This document shows positions 1 to 8,384 of a DNA stretch of 64,000 nt, one piece after another (within the stretch, counting starts at the first letter, position 1; each line of letters opens with the position of its first letter). The notes below the pieces were generated by a model. That model did not search any database. It was given only the letters and a program-made list of their open reading frames with translations, and was not told the DNA's origin. The stretch spans positions 1,240,001 through 1,304,000 of the forward strand of contig NZ_CP078145.1 of assembly GCF_019222765.1 (NCBI RefSeq), read 5' to 3'. This DNA comes from Nocardia iowensis. GTDB lineage: Bacteria > Actinomycetota > Actinomycetes > Mycobacteriales > Mycobacteriaceae. Both the position numbers and the translations under genes were made by a program.

Positions 1-237
1 AAGCCGCAGCGGCGTAGAAGAAGCGGAATGCGGGGGGCCGTCGTGCCGGACCCCCGCAACCACGTATCCGAGACGACTCTCAGTCTCGAAAAAGTGCCGG
101 GAGCCGAAGCTCCCGACGTCGGCCGCTGCGACGTGTGAATGAGACAGCGACGAAATCGAAGATATCACCGCACGACCGGTAACCCCCGGAGAGCTCAGCT
201 CTCGGGAGGTCGTCCAGGGGGTACCGGCCGGGCGCAG
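1..237. other. left-edge stretch of the element, no assigned gene
   Basis: No gene can be supported. A minus-strand frame starting with GTG at about 169 stays open to the window edge and could be the start of a gene that continues leftwards, but its product (beginning VISSISSLSH) is not recognisable. Hairpins occur at 69-88 (CGAGAC/GTCTCG arms), 108-124 (GGGAGC-CGAA-GCTCCC) and 184-206 (GAGAGC/GCTCTC core). The last lies just downstream of the DUF2637 gene and may end its transcript. Confidence 0.3.
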
Positions 238-705
238 CTAAGCCGGAACAAGCTCCAACTCGGAGATATCGAACTCCGCGGCCGACTGGTCAACCGCTTC
301 GCCCCCGGGCGCGTCGGCCTGGTCGCGCATCACCATCGTCAGGTGGGTTACCGCGAGCAGCACGAGCGGAGGCACAGCAGAAATACCGACCGCGACCCAC
401 GAGCCGGCCGACAGGTAGGCGGCCAGACCGTTGCCTACGACCGACAGGAGTGCACCGACACCGAGCAGCACCCACGCGTACCAAGCATGTCGCCGCATCG
501 CGGTAGCCGCGATCGTGGACACGATCACCAGACCATCCACGATCAACGGAAACGACCACGGGTGCGGGGTGTGGTAATGCGCCGCGAGCCAAGACAACTC
601 GGTGTAGGAGACCAGGAACGAGAACCCGCCGACCGCGACGGTTCCGGCCGTCGCTGCCTGGACCGGGGTCACCTCGGAGACGCGCGAGAACGCACGAGAT
701 AGCAT
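238..705 (-). CDS. DUF2637 domain membrane protein (SpdB-like, mobile-element type)
   Basis: A 155-residue protein with four hydrophobic segments (about residues 18-35, 48-66, 75-97 and 102-126) and a short acidic C-terminal tail ending ELELVPA. The pattern of a first helix followed by WxxxHxxHPWSFPLIVDGLV and then a helix after AMRRHAWYAW is what I know from the DUF2637 family, carried by actinomycete plasmids and AICEs next to transfer and spread genes. It probably sits in the membrane. It reads away from the excisionase-integrase pair, and its start codon lies only 6 bp from the palindrome at 711-733. Its specific role is not known to me. The alternative that it is an ordinary chromosomal membrane protein is unlikely given its neighbours. 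Confidence 0.75.
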   Translation of the reverse strand: MLSRAFSRVSEVTPVQAATAGTVAVGGFSFLVSYTELSWLAAHYHTPHPWSFPLIVDGLVIVSTIAATAMRRHAWYAWVLLGVGALLSVVGNGLAAYLSAGSWVAVGISAVPPLVLLAVTHLTMVMRDQADAPGGEAVDQSAAEFDISELELVPA

Positions 706-710
706 CGTGT

Positions 711-733
711 TGCACCAACCTCAACTTGGTGTA
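711..733. promoter_or_regulatory. near-perfect palindrome in front of the DUF2637 gene
   Basis: TGCACCAA (711-718) and TTGGTGTA (726-733) form an inverted repeat with a 7-base spacer and one mismatch. It lies between the divergent DUF2637 gene and the excisionase-integrase unit, directly beside the DUF2637 start. The position and size fit an operator for a GntR- or TetR-type element regulator. No such regulator gene is in the window. Confidence 0.4.
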
Positions 734-920
734 TCGCCCCTCATCGGAGTACCAGTCCGGTGGGGGGCTCTTTATTGCTTGTCGGACTCGACCGTATGGA
801 CTTCGGCGTCCGGCGTCAACGCACGAAATTGCAGCCGCGAGACGGCTTCCCGAATCAGCTAACCCGGAGCAACGGAGTTGGCTATAGACAACCACTGAAA
901 CCCTCACGGAAGGTTCCGAA

Positions 921-1118
921 CTGTCCGAAAAAGAAGAATGGCTAACCCGCCAACAAGTCGCTGACCGACTGGGATTCGCAGTCAAGACTCTCGCTAACTG
1001 GGCATCTGAGAAGAAGGGGCCACCCTTCACGAAAGTCGGCCGCGGCCGATGCCGCTACCGTGCCTGCGACGTCTTGACCTGGCAGATTCAGCAGTTCGGA
1101 GACGACGTGGCGGGCTGA
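921..1118 (+). CDS. xis: excisionase / helix-turn-helix DNA-binding protein
   Basis: A 65-residue protein whose core reads EEWLTRQQVADRLGFAVKTL followed by ANWASEKKGPPFTKVGRG, the signature of the MerR-like HTH_17 excisionase family: helix, turn, recognition helix, then the wing with G-P-P-x-x-K-x-G. It should direct the integrase towards excision by bending DNA at the attachment site. The frame is open only from 888, and no ATG, GTG or TTG occurs before the HTH. The best start is CTG at 921, 7 bases after a good GGAAGG ribosome site (908-913). The integrase follows after 22 bases, so both are probably one transcript. The family call is firm; the CTG start is inferred. Confidence 0.75.
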   Translation: MSEKEEWLTRQQVADRLGFAVKTLANWASEKKGPPFTKVGRGRCRYRACDVLTWQIQQFGDDVAG

Positions 1119-1140
1119 GAACAAGAAGGCGTGTAAACGA

Positions 1141-2439
1141 TTGCCTCGTATAGCAATGGTTCCGGGGGCCGAGCCAGAGAAGAAGCCAGTTCCGGTCAAA
1201 GGTGCTGATGGCCAGTGGCATATCAACGAGGTGCGGCACCGGCGATTCAACGGTACTTACACACGCTCGTCCGGCTCCGGTCGTACACAGAAAGAGTGCT
1301 TGGAACGCTTTTGGGAAGCATGGGACCGCAACCGACGCAAGGGATCTAACCGACGTCGCTCGAGTCGAAGCACTACCAAGCTTGCGACGACCGACAAGAT
1401 GAGCCGGGCTTTTGAGATGCTGATCGAAGAGACCGAGAAGCGTGTGGAGAGCGGCGAAATCAAAGAGAAGACACTCGGGCTCTACCGGCAGGCTATATAC
1501 CAGTCCGACACCGAGGAAACGTGGAGAACGAAGCCGGATGCGATACGTCTTGAAACCGAAATGGGCAACCTGTCCATAGCAGAAGCTGGAGACCCCGGCT
1601 TCTTGACTGACTACCTTTGGGATGTTTTCGAGGATCAACCAGGCGTAGCAACGCTGCACTACACAGTACTGAGCAGGCTGTTCAAGCTCCTGACCCGGCA
1701 GAAACTGTTCGATGTCTCGCCTATCAAGCTGATCGAGCGTCCGAAGAAGAAGCCAGGGCAGCAGCGGGCGGTAACCACTGATGAGCGGGGCTGTCTATAC
1801 CGAATGCTCGTGGTGCACAGGCGAAATCCCCGTGCCGCTCGGTGGCTCATGCCGTTCGTCTTGACCCTCCTCGGTACAGGTGTACGCACGTCGGAGGGGC
1901 TTGCGTTGAGGTGGTGTGACCTGGACTTGACCGATGAGTGCGGCATTGCCTACATCGGTGCCACGATCGTAAAAGTGGCGGGTAAACCGCCTTACAGGCA
2001 ACCTAACCGCAAGAGGGGGAAGGCGTACTACATCGTGCTGCCTAACTGGCTCACAGCGATACTCAGGGAGTGGAAAGCGGTGTGCCAGCCGCCCAGTACT
2101 GAGACCCTGGTGTTTCGTGCTCGAAACGGCGGGCGGAACAGCGGCATCATCGCGCCGACAACGGCGGACGCGGCACTGGATCGTCTGCGAGCCGGTACAG
2201 CCTTGTCGTGGCTTCAGTTCGGAAACCTGCGGGACACAGTGGCGACTGAGGTAATGGGCCGGACCGGTGATTCCAGGCGTGCGGGCGCTCAGCTAGGCCA
2301 CGCAGAGGGGTCGAGCATGGTTACCCGGCATTACATCGATCCCAACGGGTACGTGCATGAAGCTGTGGACAACGCGGAAGTGCTGGAGTTTCTTGCGCCC
2401 GTAGAGCTTTTGTCGGAGCGGGTGTTGCTGGCAGCCTGA
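1141..2439 (+). CDS. int: tyrosine site-specific integrase
   Basis: A 432-residue phage-type tyrosine recombinase that should integrate and excise the element. The C-terminal catalytic domain shows the first arginine in LLGTGVRTSEGLALRW (about residue 245), the second arginine in NLRDTVATEVM, then the QLGHAEGSS histidine box and the nucleophile tyrosine in VTRHYID near the C-terminus. The first histidine of the classic HxxR box is replaced (FGNLR), a variation I associate with pSAM2-like integrases (FRKTVAT type). The N-terminal 60 residues are basic and resemble an arm-binding AP2-like domain (RRFNGTYTRSSGSGRTQKEC), followed by a SAM-like core-binding domain. The start shown is TTG; GTG or ATG candidates lie further in. 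It directly follows xis and is the last gene before chromosomal DNA. Confidence 0.9.
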   Translation: MPRIAMVPGAEPEKKPVPVKGADGQWHINEVRHRRFNGTYTRSSGSGRTQKECLERFWEAWDRNRRKGSNRRRSSRSTTKLATTDKMSRAFEMLIEETEKRVESGEIKEKTLGLYRQAIYQSDTEETWRTKPDAIRLETEMGNLSIAEAGDPGFLTDYLWDVFEDQPGVATLHYTVLSRLFKLLTRQKLFDVSPIKLIERPKKKPGQQRAVTTDERGCLYRMLVVHRRNPRAARWLMPFVLTLLGTGVRTSEGLALRWCDLDLTDECGIAYIGATIVKVAGKPPYRQPNRKRGKAYYIVLPNWLTAILREWKAVCQPPSTETLVFRARNGGRNSGIIAPTTADAALDRLRAGTALSWLQFGNLRDTVATEVMGRTGDSRRAGAQLGHAEGSSMVTRHYIDPNGYVHEAVDNAEVLEFLAPVELLSERVLLAA

Positions 2440-2674
2440 GAGATCCGACGCTGCGTGTGGCTGTGGTCTGACACTGTCGGAGCTAGGAACAACCGGGAAG
2501 GGAATCGGTACTTTCACCGTCACTTTCCAAGGGATGTTCCCGGACTCGGGAGGGCATTCCGGGAAGCGTACGCACCTCGAAAGCGCTGGTAGGCACGGCT
2601 TTCGGGGCACTTCCCGGAAGGGGCGGGAATCGGCTCTGACCAGCGGATACACCTTCGCTGATACTATCCGCTGC
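2440..2674. other. presumed attachment region with clustered TTCCCGGAA-like sites
   Basis: This 235-bp gap between the integrase and the first chromosomal gene must contain the element's right junction. It holds related motifs: CCGGGAAGGGAATCGG (2493-2508), TTCCCGGA (2537-2544), TTCCGGGAAG (2557-2566) and TTCCCGGAAG followed by GGCGGGAATCGG (2611-2633). Repeated sites beside an integrase gene are typical of arm-type binding sites. I see no tRNA 3' end here, so the chromosomal target is not a tRNA visible in this window. The promoter of the FHA-ABC gene should also lie in the right part. Confidence 0.4.
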
Positions 2675-5158
2675 ATGTCTTCACCGGGGGCGCAGACCAT
2701 CACCGTGCGCCATGATGGAAACGAACGAGTCTTCGATTCGAGCCAGCAGGTCACCATGGGTCGTGCGCCGGAGGTGACGCTGTTCGTCGACAGCCCGCTC
2801 GTATCCCGGGTCCATGCGACGCTCGCTTGGCAGGGTAGCGCATGGGTGCTCAGCGATAACGGGAGCACCAACGGCGTGTTCGTGGACGCGCGCCGACTGG
2901 CCCAACCGGTGTCCATCGACCGGCCGACGCAGGTGCGGCTCGGCGACGCGATCAGCGGGCCGCTGCTACACCTCTTGCCCGCGAATCCGCAACCCCCGCA
3001 GCGCCCGTCGATGCGGCCGCCGCAGCAGGCGATGGCGGGTCAGCCGCCGATCGCGGGGCCGCGGCCCGGCCAGCAGTTCCAGCGCCCGGCGTATCCGCCG
3101 CCGCAGGACGCGCCGCCGCCGATCAACATCAACATGACCACCCGGGCCGACACCTCGAGCACGCCACCGGTGCGGGCCAGGGCCTCGACCGCGCCGATCG
3201 CCAGGGCCGATCGGTTGCCCGCGGGCGGCCTGGCGATCGGCCGCACCACCGACAATCAGATCGTCGTCAACGATCCGCTGGCCTCGCGCAAGCACGCGCG
3301 CCTCGTCGCCGCCACCGAGGGGCTGACCATCGAGGACCTCGGCTCGGCGAACGGCACCTTCGTCAACGGCCACCGCCAGCAGCGGGCGGTGCTGCGCGAA
3401 CGCGACATCATCACCATCGGCAACATCGACTTCGTCGTGCAGCAAGGCACTTTGGTGCTGCGGCAGAAGCCGGTGGCCGAGCAGGGCCTCGCGGTGCACG
3501 GGGTCGGGTTCACCGTCGAGGGCAACAAGCAGCTGCTCGTCGATGTCAACATGCAGGCCAGCCGGGGCACGCTGACCGCGCTGATCGGCCCGTCCGGTGC
3601 GGGCAAGTCGACGCTGTCCCGGTTGATCGCGGGCACCACCCGACCGTCCGGCGGCGTGGTCACCTTCGAGGGCCGCAATCTGCACGCCGAGTACGAGGCG
3701 TTGCGCTCCCGGATCGGCATGGTGCCGCAGGACGACGTGCTGCACCGGCAGCTCACCGTGCGCCAGGCGCTCGGTTACGCGGCCGAGCTGCGACTGCCGC
3801 CGGACAACAGTAAGGCCGATCGGCAGGCCGTGATCGACGGTGTGCTGAAAGAACTTTCCCTCACCGAGCACGCGGACACCAGGGTGGACCGGCTCTCCGG
3901 CGGTCAGCGCAAGCGGGCCTCGGTGGCGCTCGAGCTGCTCACCGGTCCGTCATTGCTGATCCTGGACGAGCCGACCTCCGGTCTCGATCCGGCGCTGGAC
4001 CGGCAGGTGATGGTGATGCTGCGCGAGCTGGCCGACGCGGGCCGCGTGGTGATCGTGGTGACCCACTCGGTGGCGCATTTGGACATGTGTGACCAGGTGC
4101 TGTTGCTCGCGCCCGGCGGCAAGACCGCCTACTGCGGCAACCCGGCCGGTGTCGGCGCGGCGCTCGGCACCAGCGACTGGGCCGAGATCTTCGCCAACGT
4201 CGCCGCCAATCCGGATCAGGCGTTCGCCGCCTATCGATCGAGGCAGGCGTTCGCGCCGCCGCCGCCACCTCCGCCGCCGCAGCAATACGGCCCGGCGGGC
4301 TCGCCGCCGCAATCCAGTGGCGGCAAACAGTTCTCGACGCTGTCCCGCAGGCAGATCCGGCTGATCCTGGCCGACCGCGGCTACCTCTCGTTCCTCATCG
4401 TGATGCCGTTCATCCTCGGCGCGCTGTCCCTGGTCGTGCCTGGTAAGGACGGTTTCCAGCGGGGCGCGTTGAAGGCGTTGCCCGACGGCACCTTTGTGCC
4501 GACGGGTGGCGGGGAGACTCAGCAGCTGCTGGTGGTCCTGATCCTCGGCGCCTGCTTCATGGGCTCCACGCTCACCGTGCGCGACCTGGTCGGCGAGCGC
4601 ACCATTTTCCAGCGCGAACGCGCGGTCGGACTGCTGCCGTCGGCGTATCTGCTGGCGAAGGTCGCGGTGTTCAGCAGCACCGCGCTGCTGCAGTCGGCGG
4701 TGCTGGTCGGCATCGTGCTGGCGGGCAAGAAGCGGCCCGGCGAGGGTGCGGTGCTGGCCTCCGGCAGTGCGGAGCTGTATCTCGACATCGCGTTGACCGC
4801 GGTGTGCTGCGTCGTTGTCGGACTGCTGCTTTCGTCGCTGGCGAAGTCGAACGAGCAGGTGATGCCGTTGCTCGTGGTCGCCATCATGTGCCAGCTGGTG
4901 ATGGCGGGCGGGTTGATCCCGGTCACCGGCCGGGTGGTGCTCGAGCAGGTGTCCTGGTTGTTCCCGGCCCGCTGGGGTTACGCCGCCGGGGCATCGACGG
5001 TGAACATTCGTGAGGTGTTCCTCAACGCGCAGCCGGATACGTTGTGGCAGCACACGCCGGGCATCTGGGCATTGGATATCGGGATGCTGCTGTTGATCAC
5101 GCTGGTGCTCGCCATCATCACCTGGCGGCGGCTGCGACTGAAGAAGTCGGTCGCGTGA
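2675..5158 (+). CDS. FHA-domain ABC transporter, ATPase fused to permease (Rv1747-like)
   Basis: An 827-residue fusion. Two FHA phosphothreonine-binding domains lie at about 8-95 (SRVHATL, GSTNGVFV) and 185-270 (SRKHARL, GSANGTFVNG). A nucleotide-binding domain follows at about 285-510, with Walker A GPSGAGKST near residue 305, signature LSGGQRKR near 407 and Walker B LLILDEPTSG. The C-terminal part (about 565-827) is an ABC-2 permease with roughly six membrane segments. A Pro/Gln-rich linker joins the FHA domains and another (PPPPPPPPQQ) precedes the permease. M. tuberculosis Rv1747 has this exact order, exports cell-envelope glycolipids and is phosphorylated by PknF; that role is inferred here. 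The start at ATG 2675 fits Rv1747-like N-termini; an earlier ATG at 2534 would add 47 unlikely residues. Confidence 0.9.
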   Translation: MSSPGAQTITVRHDGNERVFDSSQQVTMGRAPEVTLFVDSPLVSRVHATLAWQGSAWVLSDNGSTNGVFVDARRLAQPVSIDRPTQVRLGDAISGPLLHLLPANPQPPQRPSMRPPQQAMAGQPPIAGPRPGQQFQRPAYPPPQDAPPPININMTTRADTSSTPPVRARASTAPIARADRLPAGGLAIGRTTDNQIVVNDPLASRKHARLVAATEGLTIEDLGSANGTFVNGHRQQRAVLRERDIITIGNIDFVVQQGTLVLRQKPVAEQGLAVHGVGFTVEGNKQLLVDVNMQASRGTLTALIGPSGAGKSTLSRLIAGTTRPSGGVVTFEGRNLHAEYEALRSRIGMVPQDDVLHRQLTVRQALGYAAELRLPPDNSKADRQAVIDGVLKELSLTEHADTRVDRLSGGQRKRASVALELLTGPSLLILDEPTSGLDPALDRQVMVMLRELADAGRVVIVVTHSVAHLDMCDQVLLLAPGGKTAYCGNPAGVGAALGTSDWAEIFANVAANPDQAFAAYRSRQAFAPPPPPPPPQQYGPAGSPPQSSGGKQFSTLSRRQIRLILADRGYLSFLIVMPFILGALSLVVPGKDGFQRGALKALPDGTFVPTGGGETQQLLVVLILGACFMGSTLTVRDLVGERTIFQRERAVGLLPSAYLLAKVAVFSSTALLQSAVLVGIVLAGKKRPGEGAVLASGSAELYLDIALTAVCCVVVGLLLSSLAKSNEQVMPLLVVAIMCQLVMAGGLIPVTGRVVLEQVSWLFPARWGYAAGASTVNIREVFLNAQPDTLWQHTPGIWALDIGMLLLITLVLAIITWRRLRLKKSVA

Positions 5159-5243
5159 TGCGGCTCGGCGGGTCGCCATTTTCCGGCTACTACCGGGGGC
5201 TCCGGACAACAACAAGCATCTCGGCCGCGCACCAGGCACACTT

Positions 5244-7052
5244 ATGCCTGTGACGGTGCGAGTAGGGGCAGTACATCTCGGATGGGATGTGGTGTCCGTG
5301 GCGGCGGGTGGTGGAGGCACACCCATCCGCCCGGTTCAGGTGGAGGGCATGTGGACGCCGCCGGCGTATCTGCTGGCGGATTCGTCGGGTCGGTTGCATA
5401 CCGCGGGCGTGGACCGGCAGCGGCCGGACCTGGGCATGGCGATCGCCGATGTGCGTGACATCCTCGGCCACCCACAGATCGTGGTGGCCGGGGCGACCTG
5501 GCCTGCCGAATTGGTGTTCCGGGCGCGGATGTACAACCCGCTCGCTGCCATCGGCAAGCATCTACGCGGCAAGCCGGACCTGGTGGCGCTGCCGTTCCCG
5601 GACGGCTGGCCGGACGAAAAGGTCGAGGTGTACGCCGCGCTGGTGGAACAGCTCGACGTGACCGTCGAGCCGCTGCCGGAGAGTGTCGCGCTGTCGGGGT
5701 ATGTGCGTGCGCTGGGGTTGGTTCATCCGCCGGATCAGGCCAGACCGCACGGCATCGGCGCGACGGGGGTGTACTCCGATGGCCGGACCGTGCTGGTGGT
5801 CGCGGTGCACGGCGACGACGAGCAGCCGACCGAGTCGGTCGATGTGCCGGTGACCGTGGAGTCGATGCGGGATGCCCGGTCGGCGGACAACGTGGTGATC
5901 GAGGTGATGGCCGCGGCCCGCTCGATCGGTGCGGACACCTCGACGGTGCTGCTGTCGGGCAATGTGTGCTTCAACGACGCGCTGCGGCTGGCCTTCCAGA
6001 ACCATCTCGGTCACCGGTTGCAGGTCGCCGATCATCCGATGCACGCGCTCGTGCTCGGGGCGGCGCACCTGCTGGTGACCGATACCGAATCGAGTGAGCC
6101 GCAACCCGCCGGTCGGCATGCCGAGCCAGCGCAACCGCGGGTGGACCCCACGCAATATCAGGATCCCGGGCCGCAGTATCGCGACCCGGCCGGGCACTAC
6201 CGGGCCGAATCCGCACCGCCGCAGGCCGCTCCCGGGCAACGTCAGGCCGGTGCCGCGCATCGGCAGGCCGAATCGGCGCAGCGCCAAGCGGAGTCTTCCC
6301 AGCGCCGAACGGACCTTCCGCAACCCCATATGGATGCGTCACGGCCGGTGCCACCCGTGCAGTACGGTCCCGGCTATCCGACGCAGGCCGAGGAGCAGAC
6401 CACCCGGATCACCCACGACGAGGTGCCGCGCGGGCTGCCGCCGAATCTTGCCGAGCTGGGTAGCCGGTTCACCCGGCCACCGGGTCAGCCCTCCGGCGAC
6501 CAGGGTGCTCGGCCGCCGGTCGGTCCCGGTGGTCCGCCGCAAGGTGGTCCACTGCCCGGTCCGGTGCCGCCCGGCGCGCGGTCGTATCAAGCCCCGCAGT
6601 CCGACCCCGAGCCGGGCCGCCACGGGCAATGGCGGGAACCAGGCGCCGAGTCGGAAGACGACGAGGACCGGCCGCGCAAGGGCAAATTATGGAACAAGAT
6701 GAAGGACAATCTGTTCGGGGCGCACACGGTCGTCGGCGCGATGGCGCTGGCCGCGGTCGCGCTGCCGACCGGCGGTGACCGGGTCGAGCTGACCGCGGCC
6801 GAGGTGACATTGGCGGCCGCACCGGGACCGTCCGCCTCGGCTGCGGAACCGATCGCGTGCCCGTTGACGCCATACGTGACCAACGAGGTCCGGCCTGGCA
6901 TCTCGTCGGCGCGCGGACACGCGGCGGGCGGCGCACGAAACGACCGCGGGATCGTCGACCCGGATTGCGAACAGCCGGGCATCGACACCCTGCGCTATCT
7001 GCTGCCCGGCCCGCGCGGTGCCATCGATCCGGGGCCGCCGATCGAGATCTGA
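5244..7052 (+). CDS. actin-fold-like, Pro/Gln-rich single-pass membrane protein, unknown function
   Basis: A 602-residue protein I do not recognise by name. Residues 1-270 look like a degenerate actin/Hsp70-type ATPase fold: GVYSDGRTVLVVAV resembles a phosphate loop strand, and VLLSGNVCFNDAL followed by HALVLGAAHLL resembles the closing adenosine-binding segment. Residues about 275-480 are low complexity, with repeated QYxDPA, RQAESxQR and GPxxG units. A single hydrophobic helix lies at about 492-512 (TVVGAMALAAVALPTGG), leaving about 90 residues, two of them cysteines, probably outside. It starts 85 bases after the FHA-ABC gene on the same strand and may be cotranscribed. The architecture matches the gene at 27791-29356. 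The start may instead be GTG 5250. Confidence 0.5.
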   Translation: MPVTVRVGAVHLGWDVVSVAAGGGGTPIRPVQVEGMWTPPAYLLADSSGRLHTAGVDRQRPDLGMAIADVRDILGHPQIVVAGATWPAELVFRARMYNPLAAIGKHLRGKPDLVALPFPDGWPDEKVEVYAALVEQLDVTVEPLPESVALSGYVRALGLVHPPDQARPHGIGATGVYSDGRTVLVVAVHGDDEQPTESVDVPVTVESMRDARSADNVVIEVMAAARSIGADTSTVLLSGNVCFNDALRLAFQNHLGHRLQVADHPMHALVLGAAHLLVTDTESSEPQPAGRHAEPAQPRVDPTQYQDPGPQYRDPAGHYRAESAPPQAAPGQRQAGAAHRQAESAQRQAESSQRRTDLPQPHMDASRPVPPVQYGPGYPTQAEEQTTRITHDEVPRGLPPNLAELGSRFTRPPGQPSGDQGARPPVGPGGPPQGGPLPGPVPPGARSYQAPQSDPEPGRHGQWREPGAESEDDEDRPRKGKLWNKMKDNLFGAHTVVGAMALAAVALPTGGDRVELTAAEVTLAAAPGPSASAAEPIACPLTPYVTNEVRPGISSARGHAAGGARNDRGIVDPDCEQPGIDTLRYLLPGPRGAIDPGPPIEI

Positions 7053-7211
7053 GGCGATTTCGGTTCGCCCATTGCGGACTGGTATCGTGGCTCGTTGGCG
7101 TGCGGATGACCGGGCAACCGGTTGTGCAATCGAACCCCGGGTCTCCACCGGCCGCCGGGAGCTTCGACCACATGCCTGGCCGGCAACACCGACGACAGAC
7201 AGGGAAGCACT

Positions 7212-7655
7212 GTGCCTACGTACAGCCCCAAGGCGGGTGACGTGACCCGTAAGTGGTACGTCATCGACGCCACTGACGTAGTCCTCGGCCGTCTCGCCGT
7301 TCAAGCAGCGAACCTGCTGCGCGGCAAGACCAAGCCGACCTACGCACCGAACTTCGATGGTGGCGACTTCGTCATCATCATCAACGCCGACAAGGTTGCC
7401 ATCAGCGGCAACAAGAAGGCGGACAAGCTGATCCACCACCACAGCGGGCACCCGGGCGGCCTCAAGTCGCGCACTGTCGGTCAGGTGTTGGAGAGCCGTC
7501 CGGACCGGCTCGTGGAGAAGGCCGTCAAGGGCATGATCCCGAAGAACAAGCTCGGCAACGCGATCGCGGGCAAGCTGAAGGTCTACGCAGGCCCGAACCA
7601 CCCGCACGCCGCTCAGCAGCCCATTCCGTTCGAGATCAAGCAGGTGGCCCAGTGA
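7212..7655 (+). CDS. rplM: 50S ribosomal protein L13
   Basis: A 147-residue ribosomal protein L13. Diagnostic stretches are [16 protein letters not shown] near the N-terminus, the central [14 protein letters not shown], and GMIPKNKLG with [13 protein letters not shown] at the end. It binds 23S rRNA early in large-subunit assembly. The start is GTG 7212, preceded by AGGGA at 7201-7205, giving the usual mycobacterial N-terminus [10 protein letters not shown]. The stop overlaps the rpsI start (GTGA), so the two are translationally coupled, as in most bacteria. Confidence 0.97.
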   Translation: MPTYSPKAGDVTRKWYVIDATDVVLGRLAVQAANLLRGKTKPTYAPNFDGGDFVIIINADKVAISGNKKADKLIHHHSGHPGGLKSRTVGQVLESRPDRLVEKAVKGMIPKNKLGNAIAGKLKVYAGPNHPHAAQQPIPFEIKQVAQ

Positions 7656-8167
7656 CCGCTCCCGAGGAATTCAACGCCGAACCCGTCGTCGAGGAATTCG
7701 ACGTCGCCGAGGTTGTCGAGGACGGCGAAGGCTACGAAGAGGCCGAGGTCGCCGCGGAGACCTTCGCCCCGGTTCTGATCGACCGCCCGGTGCAGACCGT
7801 CGGCCGTCGTAAGGAAGCCGTCGTCCGCGTGCGCATGGTGCCGGGCTCGGGCAACTTCGTGCTCAACGGCCGCACCATCGAGGACTACTTCCCGAACAAG
7901 GTGCACCAGCAGCTGGTCAAGTCGCCGCTGGTGACCGTCGAGCGGGCCGAGTCCTTCGACATCGTCGCCCTGCTGCACGGCGGCGGCCCGTCGGGACAGG
8001 CGGGCGCCCTGCGTCTGGCCATCGCCCGCGCGCTGATCGAGGTCACCCCGGACGACCGCCCCGCCCTGAAGCGGGCCGGCTTCCTGACGCGTGACCCGCG
8101 TGCCGTCGAGCGTAAGAAGTACGGTCTGAAGAAGGCCCGTAAGGCGCCGCAGTACTCGAAGCGCTGA
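7652..8167 (+). CDS. rpsI: 30S ribosomal protein S9
   Basis: A 171-residue S9 protein. The conserved body starts at [15 protein letters not shown] and ends with the basic tail [17 protein letters not shown], which reaches into the ribosomal P site. The first 45 or so residues are an acidic extension ([20 protein letters not shown]), longer than in E. coli but usual in mycobacteria and nocardiae. It starts at GTG 7652, overlapping the rplM stop by 4 bases. Confidence 0.97.
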   Translation: MTAPEEFNAEPVVEEFDVAEVVEDGEGYEEAEVAAETFAPVLIDRPVQTVGRRKEAVVRVRMVPGSGNFVLNGRTIEDYFPNKVHQQLVKSPLVTVERAESFDIVALLHGGGPSGQAGALRLAIARALIEVTPDDRPALKRAGFLTRDPRAVERKKYGLKKARKAPQYSKR

Positions 8168-8384
8168 TTTTGGCATCGTCGACCGCCGCCATCCGGCACC
8201 CTGGAGGTGCTGGGGCGCGCGGTGGTGTCGGGCTCGGCGGCGGCAGCTTGCGTAACCACGCAGAGCTCGCCGCCACCGCTGAATCCAACACTGTATGGTC
8301 GGCGCGGCAGCTATCCGAGAGCAGGCTTCCAGCATCGGCTGGTCGCCTGCTCTCGCGCTGTATCCACCGATGAGGGGCTGAGGT

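Larger units (their letters stand above)
1..2674. mobile_element. right end of an integrated AICE-like element
   Basis: The segment carries, in order, a DUF2637 membrane protein, an excisionase-like HTH protein and a tyrosine integrase, which is the usual terminal arrangement of actinomycete integrative and conjugative elements. The DNA here is visibly less GC-rich than the chromosomal genes that follow, and the integrase uses AAG, AAC and ATA codons freely. Its left part lies outside the window. The right boundary must fall between the integrase stop (2439) and the chromosomal FHA-ABC gene (2675), but I cannot place it exactly. No replication or transfer (FtsK/TraB) gene is inside the window, so whether the element is complete is unknown. 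Confidence 0.7.

Noticed and set aside
7115..7150. tRNA T-arm-like sequence on the minus strand (GGGGTTCGATTGC)
   Set aside because: No acceptor, anticodon or D-arm can be built around it; it is in the rplM leader.
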